The notes beneath the pieces are model-generated. The model searched no databases, was not told the origin of the DNA, and was given only the letters and a program-made list of their open reading frames with translations. A DNA stretch of 64,000 nt from Symbiodinium sp. CCMP2592 (Eukaryota > Sar > Dinophyceae > Suessiales > Symbiodiniaceae), in contig CAJNDT010000136.1 in assembly GCA_905221615.1 (NCBI GenBank), forward strand, positions 124,001 to 188,000, given 5' to 3'. A program made the translations under genes and the position numbers. Positions 33,440 to 43,236 of this stretch are shown here, piece by piece. Position 1 is the first letter of the stretch, and each line of letters starts with the position of its first letter.

Positions 33440-33560
33440 GGGTTACGGTTTAGGGTTTAAAATAACCCTAAACCCTACACCCTAAACCCTAAACCCCTGA
33501 ACCCTGAAGCCCTAAACCCTAGTTTAGGGTTTTAGGGTTTTAGGGTGTAGGGTTTCTGGT
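33440..33560. repeat. Telomere-like fold-back
   Basis: CCCTAAACCCTACACCCTAA-type sequence runs to about 33518, then switches at AACCCTAGTTTAGGGTT to TTTTAGGGTTTTAGGGTGTAGGG, the inverse. A short TTTAGGGTTT precedes the C-rich arm. The arms would form a hairpin of about 40 bp. Confidence 0.85.
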
Positions 33561-34100
33561 TTAGGGGTTCACAGGCGGCCTAACGGTGCACGCGTTCTTC
33601 TCACAGCTCTCCTTGGGGAAACGGTGCCTCTTACCAGGATCTAAACTTTCTAAACAAAAGAGCGCTACCAGACGGGGTATCCCTAAACCCCAAAGCCTGG
33701 ACCTTAACTAAATCCTTACAGGCCTTTAACCCTCAAACAAGAACCCCGAAAAGCGCTAACCCTGAGCCAAAAACCCTAAAGCCGCAAAACCTTGAAGGGT
33801 TTGTCTGGGGCCTGCAGTCGGGTTCATGTGAGGCGTAGGTCCGAGGATTCGAAGCTTAGTGCTTTAGCTGACGGGTGATACTCGCACACACGATCTCAGC
33901 GAGGCACAGCTTGTTTCAGGGCTTCGGGTTGGGGGGGTTTAAGAAGGAACCTACCTTTCTAAGGTTCCCTGATATGACTTCTTTATATACGTCCTTGAAA
34001 AGGCAGGTTACCTGGGCTTAAAAGGCCTAGGGGTTCTACACGGTAGTTACGGTTTAGGGCAGTGGAGGGCTAAGGTCTATGGGCTGCAGGGCTGCGAGGC

Positions 34101-34133
34101 CTTCAGGGTCTGTTGCACGAAAATGGCGTTGAC
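34101..34133 (-). CDS. Channel micro-exon, 33 nt: end of S6
   Basis: Eleven codons, VNAIFVQQTLK, acceptor CAG|GTC and donor AAG|GC, phase 0. It is the cytoplasmic end of S6, where the activation gate lies; V-N-A-V-F-I-Q-Q-T is the usual family form. Confidence 0.9.
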
Positions 34134-34238
34134 CTGGCTGCTTCATGCAAAAAGGAATCAGGGAATCCTTGAGCATTTTTAAGGGTTACTATAAGGTATC
34201 TACAAGGGGACCACGGGTAGTAATATGGGTTTTTTTTT

Positions 34239-34335
34239 ACGAAAATTCGTGGTACCGTATTTTGCAGGGTCCTTACAATAGGGATGCTACCCTTTTAGGG
34301 TACTATATTAGGGTCCTCTATACTCGGAAACTCCC
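34239..34335. mobile_element. Inverted-repeat element family 2, copy c
   Basis: Resembles 53701-53802: ACGAAAATTCG start, GGTCCTTA, TAGGGTACTATATTAGGGTC and an end CTCGGAAACTCCC. More diverged than the other two copies. Sits in the channel intron between exons 34101-34133 and 34777-34813. Confidence 0.6.
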
Positions 34336-34776
34336 AAAACGGAACCCTTGAACATTGCATGTGCTTTCAGCCTCTCGCCCAAACTCGACCCTTCCCAGTA
34401 GTCATGGTAACATGTAAATACAAAGCTGAGAACTGAAACGGTAGAAACCGCTAGGGCTCTAGAGCTTTCAGGGCTCTCGGGCTTCAGGGACTTTTTTCTA
34501 GGGTTTATCGCTTCAGGGCCTTGCTGTAGAGTTTAGGGTGTGCAGACCGTTTCGGGGCATCTTATAGAAAGTGATAGTTAATAACCCTCTGGGATAATAT
34601 TAGGCTTCTAGTTTGTGAGGCTCCAGGTTTTTTTGACACAAAAAAAGCCTTCGTCGGGTGTTCGGATATAGTACGGGTGCAATTTTGGGTCACGGTTCTA
34701 GGCTGTGGTATAGGGGACGCGAGGTACAAACCCCAGCATCCCAAAATTTGTTGGTAGCAAATTACGACCAGGTGGC

Positions 34777-34813
34777 CACATTGATGACGGCGAAGCCCAA
34801 AACGCAGCGGTAC
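34777..34813 (-). CDS. Channel exon, 37 nt: S6 core
   Basis: After one base the frame reads YRCVLGFAVINV, the S6 helix lining the inner pore. Acceptor AAG|G (an alternative CAG lies five bases upstream), donor GTG|GC, phase 0 exit matching the next exon. Confidence 0.85.
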
Positions 34814-35919
34814 CTTTGCTGTCGACTCTGAGACAAAGCAGACGATCCCTGAACCCCACGCCCGAGGCTCGTCCGCTTGCTTGGCCTTTCATGCTTTGGG
34901 ACCTTACGATTTCTACGTGTTAAGAGGGTGTTCAATTTCAGGCAGTATGCTGGCCAGCGGCTTCTTGGCATGTTAAGATAGAAAGAAGGGGGGTTCGAGG
35001 CTACATGGCCGGGCAAAGGGTTTTTAGCTTCGGAGGGCTTGAGAGTGTTACGACGAGAAGCCAACATGTCGTGCATTGCTCTTCGCCGCAAGTCGCCAAC
35101 TGATGAAATGCACATCCGAAGTTGAAGCAAGTGGAACGGAGCTAGATATGATATACTCTCTACAGCTATGCAGAGTTTTAGCTTGTTGTCGAGTTAAGGA
35201 GCGCAAAACAGTGTATGCTCTCAGCCATCTCGGGAAGTTCTACAAACCCTTACTTGGAGGTTCACGGGTAGTTATAAGTGGGGATATAAGCCGCCTCATA
35301 TGATTTACAACTGTGGTTTCCCAATTTTTAACTCCACTTAAACCCTTTTGCAGCATGGGCTTGGATTGTATGCCAGCGAAAACCCCTCCACCTAAACCCT
35401 AAACCCAAACCAAAACGCAAAACGCATCTGGGCTTCGGGACTAGCCAGATCCTTGCATCACGGCCTTTCGTGTTCACCAAACCTAAAACCCTAAACCCAA
35501 AACCTGCAAGTAAAGGAGTCTCGAGGCTGCCGAGCGCCCCCTACAAAACGTAAAACATCAGTGGCTCCGCCAGAGCGGGCTTCAGGTTTGAGTTTTGAGT
35601 CTCATATCACTCTAGTTTAGGGCTTCTTTTGCCACCCTGGGCTAGTTTGAGGTTTAGGTTGCAGGGTTTAGGGCATAAGGTCGAAATGGCAGAACTTTCA
35701 ATTCTGGGCCTAGGGACAAGTACCTGCCTGAAGGATTTAGTGCCTCGCGAGGCTGCACGAGGCTGCGCTAGCCGGTATGGGCCTTTCCGGATACGGGAAC
35801 AGTCCGTTTGGTCTAGGGCATGTTCAACTGCTACACGACTTACATACCTCAAGAGCATGAGCTCGACGCCAATTAACAGCTGAAAACCCTCGCGTTCGGA
35901 GAGTTTTGTTGAAGGGCTC

Positions 35920-35946
35920 CTTGCCCGAAACATAAACAAGAACTCG
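35920..35946 (-). CDS. Tentative channel exon before S6
   Basis: Acceptor CAG|C then GAG TTC TTG TTT ATG TTT CGG GCA AG with a GA donor. It would link the pore exon and S6 in the correct phases with the usual number of residues, but E-F-L-F-M-F-R-A-R is a poor match to the expected E-W-W-x-x-F-F-L-L. May be chance. Confidence 0.35.
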
Positions 35947-36082
35947 CTGGAATTACTACCAGTAGCTAGTACTCGGGCTCTTGGAAGCCATCTGAGCTGT
36001 TCACATCCTCGCCCAGACTTCCTCAATCCGCATCAACCCGGTACCTTGCAGGTTTACCCCATAAACCCTAAGCATGTTTCCA

Positions 36083-38989
36083 TCAAGCACCGTCAAGCGC
36101 CTCGGCACTTTCAGCAGAACTTCCGCGTGGCCTCTTCGATGTGCTGACATCGAGGGGCTGACGACGCTTTTTGGGTAAGATCCTCTCGGCGACATCCAGT
36201 AGTCCAGCAATCTGCTCATGGCCACAATGACCAGCCAGCATCATAGCAGTGAAGCCGTCATCGGCAGCTGAGTTCAGGTGGGCGCAAGCATCCACAAGTA
36301 TTCTTACCGCCTCAAGCTGCCCATGTTCAGAAGCTAGCATCAGTTCAGTGGTGCCATCATTGCTGGCCAAGTTCATGTCGGCCCCGGCATCCAGAAGCAA
36401 ACGAGCAATGTCAGCATGGCCGTGTTCACAAGCTAACGCCAGGGCAGTGACACCCTCGTTGTCGCGACCGTTCTTGTTGGCACCAGCTCCCAGCAACAAA
36501 GTAACAGTTTCAGCATGCCCTCCTTCAGAAGCTAGCATCAGGGCGGTGGTGCCATCATTGCTGGCTAAGTTCATGTCAGCCCCGGCATGAAGAAGCACAC
36601 GAGCAATGTCAGCATGGCCGCGTTCACAAGCTAACGCCAGGGCAGTGGCGCCCTCGTTGTCACGTAAGTTCTTGTCGGCACCGGCATCCAGCAGCAAACG
36701 GACAACTTCCGCCTTGCCTTCAAAAGAACCTATAATCATGGCTGTGGTGCCGTCATCGGAGGCAGCAAGGTCCTTGTCGGCACCGGCTTCCAGCAACAAG
36801 CGAGCAATCTCTGTGAAGCCCCCCTGCGAAGCTAATAACAGGGCAGTCGTGCCATCATTGCTGGCTAAGTTCATGTCGGCACGCGCACCCAGTAAAACTC
36901 GTACATTTTCAGTTTCCCCATACTCAGAAGCTAACATGAGGCCGGTGAAGCCGTCGCTGTAACGTCCGTCCGCGTCGACACCGGCATCCAGCAGCGATCG
37001 CAAAATGTCCCTGTGCCCTTCAAAAGAAGCCAACAGCATAGCAGTGAAGCCGCCCTTGTCACGCAAGTCTTTGTCGGCACCGGCTGCCAGCAACGCAACA
37101 ACAATTTCAGTATGCCCTCCTCTAGAAGCTAGCATCAGGGCGGTGGTGCCATCATGACTGGCCAGGTTCATGTCAGCACCGGCATCCAGTAGCAAACGAG
37201 CAATGTCGGCATGACCATTTTCAGAAGCCACCGCCAAGGCAGTGGAACCCTCGAAGTTGCGGCTGTTCTTGTCGGCACCGGCTTCCAGCAAGGAACTAAC
37301 AATTTCGGGATACCCCTCTGTGGAAGCTAACATCAGCGCAGAGGTGCCACTATTGCTGACTAGGTTCATGTCGGCACCGGCATCAAGCAAGAATTTCACA
37401 CTTCCAACTTGGCCGTGCTGAGAAGCTAACATGAGGCCGGTGAAGCCGTCGCTGTAACGTCCGTCCGCGTCGGCACCGGCATCCAGCAGCGATCGCAAAA
37501 TGTCCCTGTGCCCTTCAAAAGAAGCCAACAGCATAGCAGTGAAGCCGCCCTTGTCACGCAAGTCTTTGTCGGCACCGGCTTCCAGCAACGCAAAAACAAT
37601 TTCAGTATGCCCTCCTCTAGAAGCTAGCATCAGGGCGGTGGTGCCATCATGACTGGCCAGGTTCATGTCAGCACCGGCATCCAGTAGCAAACGAGCAATG
37701 TCGGCATGACCATTTTCAGAAGCCACGGCCAAGGCAGTGGAACCCTCGAAGTTGCGGCTGTTCTTGTCGGCACCGGCTTCCAGCAAGGAACTAACAATTT
37801 CGGGATACCCCTCTGTGGAAGCTAACATCAGCGCAGAGGTGCCACTATTGCTGACTAGGTTCATGTCGGCACCGGCATCAAGCAAGAATTTCACACTTCC
37901 AACTTGGCCGTGCTGAGAAGCTAACATGAGGCCGGTGAAGCCGTCGCTGTAACGTCCGTCCGTGTCGGCACCGGCACCCAGCAGCGATCGCAAAATGTCC
38001 CTGTGCCCTTCAAAAGAAGCCAACAGCATAGCAGTGAAGCCGCCCTTGTCACGCAAGTCTTTGTCGGCACCGGCTGCCAGCAACGCAACAACAATTTCAG
38101 CATGCCCTCCTGTAGTAGCTAGCATCAGGGCGGTGGTGCCGTCATTGCTGGCCAAGTTCATGTCGGCACCCGCATCCAGTAGCAAACGAGCAATGTCGGC
38201 ATGACCATTTTCAGAAGCTGCCGCCAGGGCGGTGAAACCATCGTTGCTGCGGCGGTTCTTGTCGGCACCGGCTTCCAGCAACAAGCTAACAATTTCAGTA
38301 TGCCCTCCTGTGGAAGCTAGCAGCAGCGCAGTTGTGCCATCATTGCTTGCTAAGTTCACGTTGGCACCGGCTTCAACAAGCAAACAGGCAATGTCAAAAT
38401 GGCCCTGTTCACAAGCTACCGTCAGGGCAGTGACGCCCTCGTTGTCGCGACTGTTCTTGTCAGCACCGGCTTCTAGCAAGCAACTAACAGTTTCAGCATG
38501 CCCTCCTCCAGAAGCCAAAATCATGGAAGTGGTGCCGTCATCCGAGGCAGCAAAGTCCTTGTCAGCACCGGCTTCCAGCAGCAAACGAACACTCTCAGCA
38601 TTGCCTTGTTGAGACGCCAACATCAGGGCAGTGGTGCCGACATTGGCGGCCGCAAAATCCTTGTCGGCACCGACATCCAGCAGCAACCGCAGAATTGCAG
38701 TATGACCTTCTTCAGAAGCTGCCATCAGGGCAGTGTTGCCGTCGTTGTCACATAAGTTCTTGTCGGCACCGGCGTCCAGCAGCAAATGTACACTTTCCAG
38801 TTGGCCCGCTGCACAAGCTAGTATCAAGGCGGTATCGCCGTCAGTGGTGCGCATGTTCTTGTCCGCACCGGCTTCCAGCAGCAGATGCAGAACTTCCACA
38901 CGGCCTGCGCAAGAAGCCTCCGCCAGCGCACTTCTCCCCTGCGAATCGACCATGTTCGGGTTCTGGGGGTGCTGAAGCATGGTCTCCAC
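36083..38989 (-). CDS. Ankyrin-repeat protein, exon 2 (about 27 repeats)
   Basis: 968 codons after acceptor CAG|GTG at 38990-38991, ending with TAG/TGA-bounded stop near 36083. Starts VETMLQHPQNPNMVD and continues as uninterrupted 33-residue ankyrin repeats of the L-L-L-D-A-G-A-D-M-N-L-A-S-N-D-G-T-T-A-L-M-L-A-S form. The tail, LPKKRRQPLDVSTSKRPRGS, looks like a bipartite nuclear localisation signal. Ankyrin repeats form a solenoid that binds protein partners; no enzymatic domain is present. A block of five repeats (495 bp) is tandemly duplicated. The gene lies within a channel intron on the same strand. Confidence 0.9.
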   Translation of the reverse strand: METMLQHPQNPNMVDSQGRSALAEASCAGRVEVLHLLLEAGADKNMRTTDGDTALILACAAGQLESVHLLLDAGADKNLCDNDGNTALMAASEEGHTAILRLLLDVGADKDFAAANVGTTALMLASQQGNAESVRLLLEAGADKDFAASDDGTTSMILASGGGHAETVSCLLEAGADKNSRDNEGVTALTVACEQGHFDIACLLVEAGANVNLASNDGTTALLLASTGGHTEIVSLLLEAGADKNRRSNDGFTALAAASENGHADIARLLLDAGADMNLASNDGTTALMLATTGGHAEIVVALLAAGADKDLRDKGGFTAMLLASFEGHRDILRSLLGAGADTDGRYSDGFTGLMLASQHGQVGSVKFLLDAGADMNLVSNSGTSALMLASTEGYPEIVSSLLEAGADKNSRNFEGSTALAVASENGHADIARLLLDAGADMNLASHDGTTALMLASRGGHTEIVFALLEAGADKDLRDKGGFTAMLLASFEGHRDILRSLLDAGADADGRYSDGFTGLMLASQHGQVGSVKFLLDAGADMNLVSNSGTSALMLASTEGYPEIVSSLLEAGADKNSRNFEGSTALAVASENGHADIARLLLDAGADMNLASHDGTTALMLASRGGHTEIVVALLAAGADKDLRDKGGFTAMLLASFEGHRDILRSLLDAGVDADGRYSDGFTGLMLASEYGETENVRVLLGARADMNLASNDGTTALLLASQGGFTEIARLLLEAGADKDLAASDDGTTAMIIGSFEGKAEVVRLLLDAGADKNLRDNEGATALALACERGHADIARVLLHAGADMNLASNDGTTALMLASEGGHAETVTLLLGAGANKNGRDNEGVTALALACEHGHADIARLLLDAGADMNLASNDGTTELMLASEHGQLEAVRILVDACAHLNSAADDGFTAMMLAGHCGHEQIAGLLDVAERILPKKRRQPLDVSTSKRPRGSSAESAEALDGA
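36931..38215. repeat. 495-bp tandem repeat inside the ankyrin exon
   Basis: The sequence beginning CTAACATGAGGCCGGTGAAG occurs at 36931, 37426 and 37921, exactly 495 bp apart (165 residues, five ankyrin units). The first two copies are nearly identical; the third follows them to about 38215 and then diverges. Frame is preserved. Recent unequal exchange or slippage is the likely cause. Confidence 0.9.
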
Positions 38990-39082
38990 CTGCAAGCTTT
39001 GGCATATTTCAATCGTGAGACTTCCCCCAAAAGCGCACCAAAACTCACTGTGTCAGGTTTCAGGACCTAGACGCCAAGAGGC

Positions 39083-39358
39083 CTCCGTTGTGGCACCGTT
39101 CGCGGCAGCAGTCACCAGCTCGTCGACTTGTGTCTGCGTGGCATCGGCATGCGTAAGCAGGACCAGCTCCAAGTCTAACGGCGAGCTCAATGTGGTAGCA
39201 TCATCTAGAGGACTGCCACAGCAAAACAGTCTTTGACTGAATCGATTTGGCAGGCCGTGCAGACGATTCAGCCGCTGCTTCAATGCCAAAACATTAACCA
39301 CTTCCTCCAAAGGTATGCTCACAACTTCCTCCCCTGACAGCATCCTGATGCGCAGCAT
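39083..39358 (-). CDS. Ankyrin-repeat protein, exon 1: ubiquitin-like domain
   Basis: ATG at 39358 in a good context (GCCACCGCCATGC) opens 92 codons. MLRIRMLSGEEVVSIPLEEV, ALKQRLNRLHGLP, RFSQRLFCCGSPLDD and LDLELVLLTH follow the beta-grasp pattern of ubiquitin-like domains, ending before any di-Gly. Donor GAG|GC at 39082, 93-nt intron, acceptor CAG|GTG; phase 0. Together with exon 2 the protein has about 1060 residues. Ubiquitin-like plus ankyrin fusions of this kind are a large family in Symbiodiniaceae (from memory). Confidence 0.85.
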
Positions 39359-39659
39359 GGCGGTGGCAAAATGAACGATGAACTTGGGCGCCAGGTTGAT
39401 TCTTAGATCCTGCCAACCGAATCTTTACCCATCAGAGGCAACTATGGACGGACACCCTATACGCATGCATCGGTTCATGCTTGTCTGCTTTTAACTGGGG
39501 TCCAGCTGATCGCAACACAGGGGAGATGTCATGGGACTGTCAAGCAACAGATCCTGCCCTCGGAGCAGCCTGGCAGATTTGATTGCAGTAGAGCTCAGAT
39601 CCAGGGGAAGCGCTAATAATGCTATCACTGCTGATAACCACGCAGCAAAGGCATCAGAG

Positions 39660-39850
39660 TAGCAGTCGTAGTAGGAGCACTAATGGCAGTAGGAGTTGTT
39701 GGTTGTAGTACTAGTAGTAGTCGTCGTAGTAGTAGTAGTAGTGGTAGTGGTAGCGGTAGTAGTAGCAAGCGAAGCAGCAGCAGGAGCAGCAGTAGCAGCA
39801 GTAGTAGTCGCAGTAGTTGTTGTTGCCGCACTTGCTTCTGCTGCTGCATC
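39660..39850. repeat. (AGT/AGC)n trinucleotide microsatellite
   Basis: AGTAGT, CGTAGT and AGCAGC units, about 180 bp, upstream of the ankyrin gene. Poly-Ser and poly-Leu frames are artefacts. Confidence 0.9.
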
Positions 39851-40860
39851 ATCAGGAAGATCGCAACTGTCATCGCGTCACGCACGCAGAATATGTCCAA
39901 TTTAACCCTTAATCGCAGCCATGCCGGCATTTTCGTGGCGTCTGTAAATGCATGCGGCTGTTCGGCCCCTGTTTGATGTGAAATGCAGGGAAAGCCCTAG
40001 ACTCCAAACCAAACCCAAGGAAAAAATCCCAGCCAATGATCCCCCAAACCCTAAACCCTAAACCCGGCCCAAGACTCAGGTCATGCAGACAAGGCACAGC
40101 AGGAAGAAGATCGAGTAATACTCGCCAACCTTCGGGGTTTAGGCCGGTTCTGTAGGGGGCTTTGGGCTTTGGTGCTTTCGGGTTTCATGGTTTAGGGATC
40201 AAGGCTAAGTTTTTGGATTGGAGGTTTTTGAGTTTCGGGTCTACAAACCGCCGCGAAAATAGGGAATACACAGTAAAACTTTAAGCGCCTTGACAATCCT
40301 GAACGATGAGTAGCCGTTCAGCAAGTGACCCACAGGCAACGTGCGATGAGAAAATGCACGTCGCAAGACCCTCACTCCCGCGTTGTGACCACAACGGATC
40401 TAGCACACTATTTTTGTCACTCGTGCTCGACAAGTCAGACTCTAGCACACTATACTTTAGTATACTATACTATAGTATAGTCTACTATACTATACTGCCC
40501 ATGTTAAGGTCTTGCTGTATTGCCAATGTGCCACTGCTACGGGCTACCGGCGCGACTTTCGAAGTGGTGCCCCTCTTCGAGGTTTTCTTGATGCCGGGCC
40601 CTAGAAGTGCGACTATCAGAACACAGCGCACCCTCATGCCGAAGCTACACTGTATCCTACTGTACTATAGCATATGATGATATGATATAGCATATCAGAA
40701 TGCATGATTATGATATCATCTGCTATGTTATGTTTTGCTTTATTAAACTATAGTACATAATCTTCGATTTTTTCTATTGCGCATCCAGCCTGCTACCGCC
40801 TCTGCTCGGGACCTGGTGTAGAACGCTACCTAGCAGGATACCGAGTTATCCCGAGCTTCT
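39851..40860. other. Channel intron sequence, AT-rich palindromic tract
   Basis: Telomere-like fragments at 40040-40070 and 40130-40250. 40440-40495 is built of TATACTATAGTATAGT-type self-complementary units and 40640-40760 of ATATGATATGATATAGCATA. No exon recognised. Confidence 0.5.
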
Positions 40861-40945
40861 AAGACCCCTAAGCCCCAAAACCCCCCTAAACTCTAAACCC
40901 CCTAAACCCCCAAAACCCCTAAACCCCCTAAACCCTGAATGAGAA
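40860..40945. repeat. CCCTAAA-like block
   Basis: CCCCCTAAACTCTAAACCCC-type run, directly 3' (gene sense) of the channel pore exon. Confidence 0.85.
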
Positions 40946-40980
40946 ATCCCGAGCTTCTAAAAACCCCCAGCCAGGTCTGC

Positions 40981-41092
40981 CGGGAGACGTACTCCACGAG
41001 AACGCGACATGGAGGCCCCCAGTTCGCAAACAGGATTTCCTTGGCAATCGTCGATATCGATGCATCCATCAACGCGCGGAAAGTTGTTGAGG
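40981..41092 (-). CDS. Channel exon: pore helix and selectivity filter
   Basis: The core (40981-41039) reads EILFANWGPPCRVLVEYVS, the P-loop. The filter motif F-A-N-W lacks the Glu or Asp usual in Na and Ca channels. With acceptor CAG|CC at 41092 the phase agrees with the preceding exon and adds ASTTFRALMDASISTIAK, somewhat longer than expected; starting at AAG|GAA (41039) gives the better family match but wrong phase. Donor probably GC at 40980-40979. Confidence 0.75.
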
Positions 41093-41557
41093 CTGCACCC
41101 TGTCGCGTAGTAGTCGTCGCAGGCAAAATGATGAGTTTTGGGGGTTAGGGTTTGAGGTTTACAGTTTGGGGCTTCGGCTTAGGGTCCAGAGGTTTAGGGT
41201 CAAGGTTTAGGGTTTAGGGCTCGGGGTCTGGGGAATAATGAACGAAAAACGAGCATATAGGCAAACATGATACACTGCGACTCTCAAGCCTGCGAGACTG
41301 AAAATTTGTCGAAAGGTGCTGCCAAGCCTCAAACATGCTGAGGAAGGTCCGGGTGAAGGTACCTTGCATAAGCATAGGTTTACAACAGCATCGGGCTCTA
41401 CATAGCCCACGTCCGTAGGTGCTGCAGCCTCAGACCAGATAGAAGCTCCGCCAGAAACAGATCGCAAGGCACCGACCACATCTTCCCTGAATCCCGTCGG
41501 CCAGCAGAATGGCCGAAGCCATGCACTAAACCTCTGAAGCCCCAAAAGGCATGTGGC

Positions 41558-41606
41558 CGTAGTAGCGGAAGACCTCCTCACGCTCGTTGTTGGGTTGGTT
41601 TTCGTC
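41558..41606 (-). CDS. Channel exon, 49 nt: S5-pore turret
   Basis: Encodes DENQPNNEREEVFRYY and one base. R-E-E-V-F-x-Y-Y-G is the usual turret before the pore helix in these channels. Acceptor CAG|GAC, donor G|GC, phase 0 in and 1 out. Confidence 0.85.
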
Positions 41607-41689
41607 CTGCGATATCTAGGGGCTGCCATCACCCATGCTGTTCGGCGGCACTCTGACCCCAGACCCTAAACCTGACCCTCGAATCAGTC

Positions 41690-41738
41690 CGTAACGAAAT
41701 CACGGACCAGCGTAGAGACGACCATGCCGGCAACGCAC
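41690..41738 (-). CDS. Channel exon, 49 nt: second half of S5
   Basis: After completing a Gln codon it reads CVAGMVVSTLVRDFVT. Acceptor CAG|G, donor ACG|GA (an alternative GT donor six bases earlier). The intron to the next exon is only 83 nt, and GGAC is shared at both ends. Confidence 0.9.
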
Positions 41739-42050
41739 CTGAGGAAAATTGCGCCGCTAATACTAATATCATATACTATAGTAACGTAATCGTAATTTCT
41801 ATAGTAGGATTTTCTTATAAAAGCCCTCTATACTATAATAACGTAATCGCAATATCTACAGTGATCGGATACTGCTCTACATGCGAAGCGCTCTCCATCA
41901 CATTCTCTCCCTTCCGCGAAGCCAAAGCTTCAAAAGCACCAAAGCTCCAAGCACTCAGCCTAAACCCGCGAAGCTTTCAATGTGGGAGCTTCGGGTCTGG
42001 GGACTAGGGTTCCACCATCCCCCACCCGGAATCAATTTTCAGCAAGTCGC

Positions 42051-42092
42051 TGCAGGAAGGTCAGAAGGCAGAAGCTCCAGAAGAGCATACCC
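42051..42092 (-). CDS. Channel exon, 42 nt: first half of S5
   Basis: Completes an Arg codon, then GMLFWSFCLLTFL and two bases of Gln. Acceptor CAG|G, donor CA|GC. The phase on both sides agrees with neighbours, giving an uninterrupted S5 helix across two exons. Confidence 0.9.
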
Positions 42093-42639
42093 CTGCCGTG
42101 CCGTGGGCTTTTTGTGCTCTTGCTGAAAGACTTAACTTAAGCTACCATTATGACAGGGATCTATAGTACATAATATGGTTTCTTGCGTATGTTAACTTAA
42201 ACTCAACCCTTCAACCCTTTAACAAGAACCCAGTGTTGGGGTCAAGGGCTGAGGGTTCAGGATTTAGGGTTTGTTGGCTTTTCGGCTTTGGGATGTAGGG
42301 CTCAGGGGCTCGGCGGCCTTGGGGCGTGGGCTTTTGCACGTTGGGGTCTCACACTTTGGGGTTTAGGGCTTCGGGCTTGGAGTGTAGAGTTGAATGCGCG
42401 GCTGTTGGGGCTCAAGATGTATTAAGTGCTGCTGCGGCTGGGTCCTCTATGAAGATTCAGGCTAACTTCTAGCTGGGCCGAAGCTTCCTGGCTTCACGCT
42501 GAAAGTAGTGTTCCGTTGGGAAGGTCGGTGGTCTTCAAGGGACTTCAACATGTCGCAAGGTTCGGATCCCCGGGTCGTGCTACTTAGCCACATCAACAGG
42601 GACACAGAAGGCACTGCCACTAGGATCCCCCTAAACCCT

Positions 42640-42740
42640 AAGCTAAACCCCTACACACTAAACCCAAAACCGTAAACCCTAAACCCTGAACTAAACTCTA
42701 AACCCTAAACCCTAAGCTAAACCTAACCTAAACCCAAAAC
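42640..42740. repeat. CCCTAAA/CCTAAGCTAAA-like block
   Basis: Run of CCCTAAACCCTGAACTAAAC-type sequence with CTAAGCTAAACC variants, inside the channel intron between exons 42051-42092 and 43011-43055. Confidence 0.85.
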
Positions 42741-43010
42741 CCGAAACCCTACACTGCACCCTACGCTCTAAACCTTACACCCAAACTTAGGCAACTTACG
42801 GTCCTCAGGGCCTCGGTGGGTCTCTCGCAGAGAGCCTTCTTCCAAAGTACACACTGCCCTCTTCCACACAGCCTCAAACAAAACCTTGAAACATCCCTAC
42901 AACACCCACTGTACAATCCGAAAAACCTCTCGAATAAAGCCGGCTATGAAAATCTTATAAACGCTAAACCCTAAAACCTCACGGAACCCAGGGCCCTTAG
43001 TTCCCAGGGC

Positions 43011-43055
43011 CTGCTAGCAGTGAGTCCCTTCACGAGGAGCTGCAGTGACGCCAGC
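43011..43055 (-). CDS. Channel exon, 45 nt: S4-S5 linker
   Basis: Completes a Val codon, then LASLQLLVKGLTAS and two bases of Arg. L-x-S-L-Q-L-L-V-K-C-L is the family form. Acceptor GAG|G, donor AG|GC; its exit phase fits the S5 exon exactly. Confidence 0.85.
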
Positions 43056-43236
43056 CTCATTCCACACTTTCTCGGGGATCTCTTTTTTGCAGCTCTAAGG
43101 ATGGTTCAATGTTGAATTTCTAAGCTTATTGTCTGTAGAGTTTGGGTTTTTTGGGGTTTAGGCCTCCCGCACCTGCCTCCTATCAGCTGAGAACTTGCCC
43201 CCATCCTACGAGTCGCGGCCACGGGGCGCGTTGGTC

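Noticed and set aside
36249..39018. Plus-strand ORFs over the ankyrin exon
   Set aside because: Shadows of the minus-strand ankyrin frame; they lack domains and follow its repeat period.
41024..41039. Tiny 27-nt intron inside the pore exon
   Set aside because: It would improve the family match but is too short to be spliced by known machinery; the extra residues or a missed exon are more likely.
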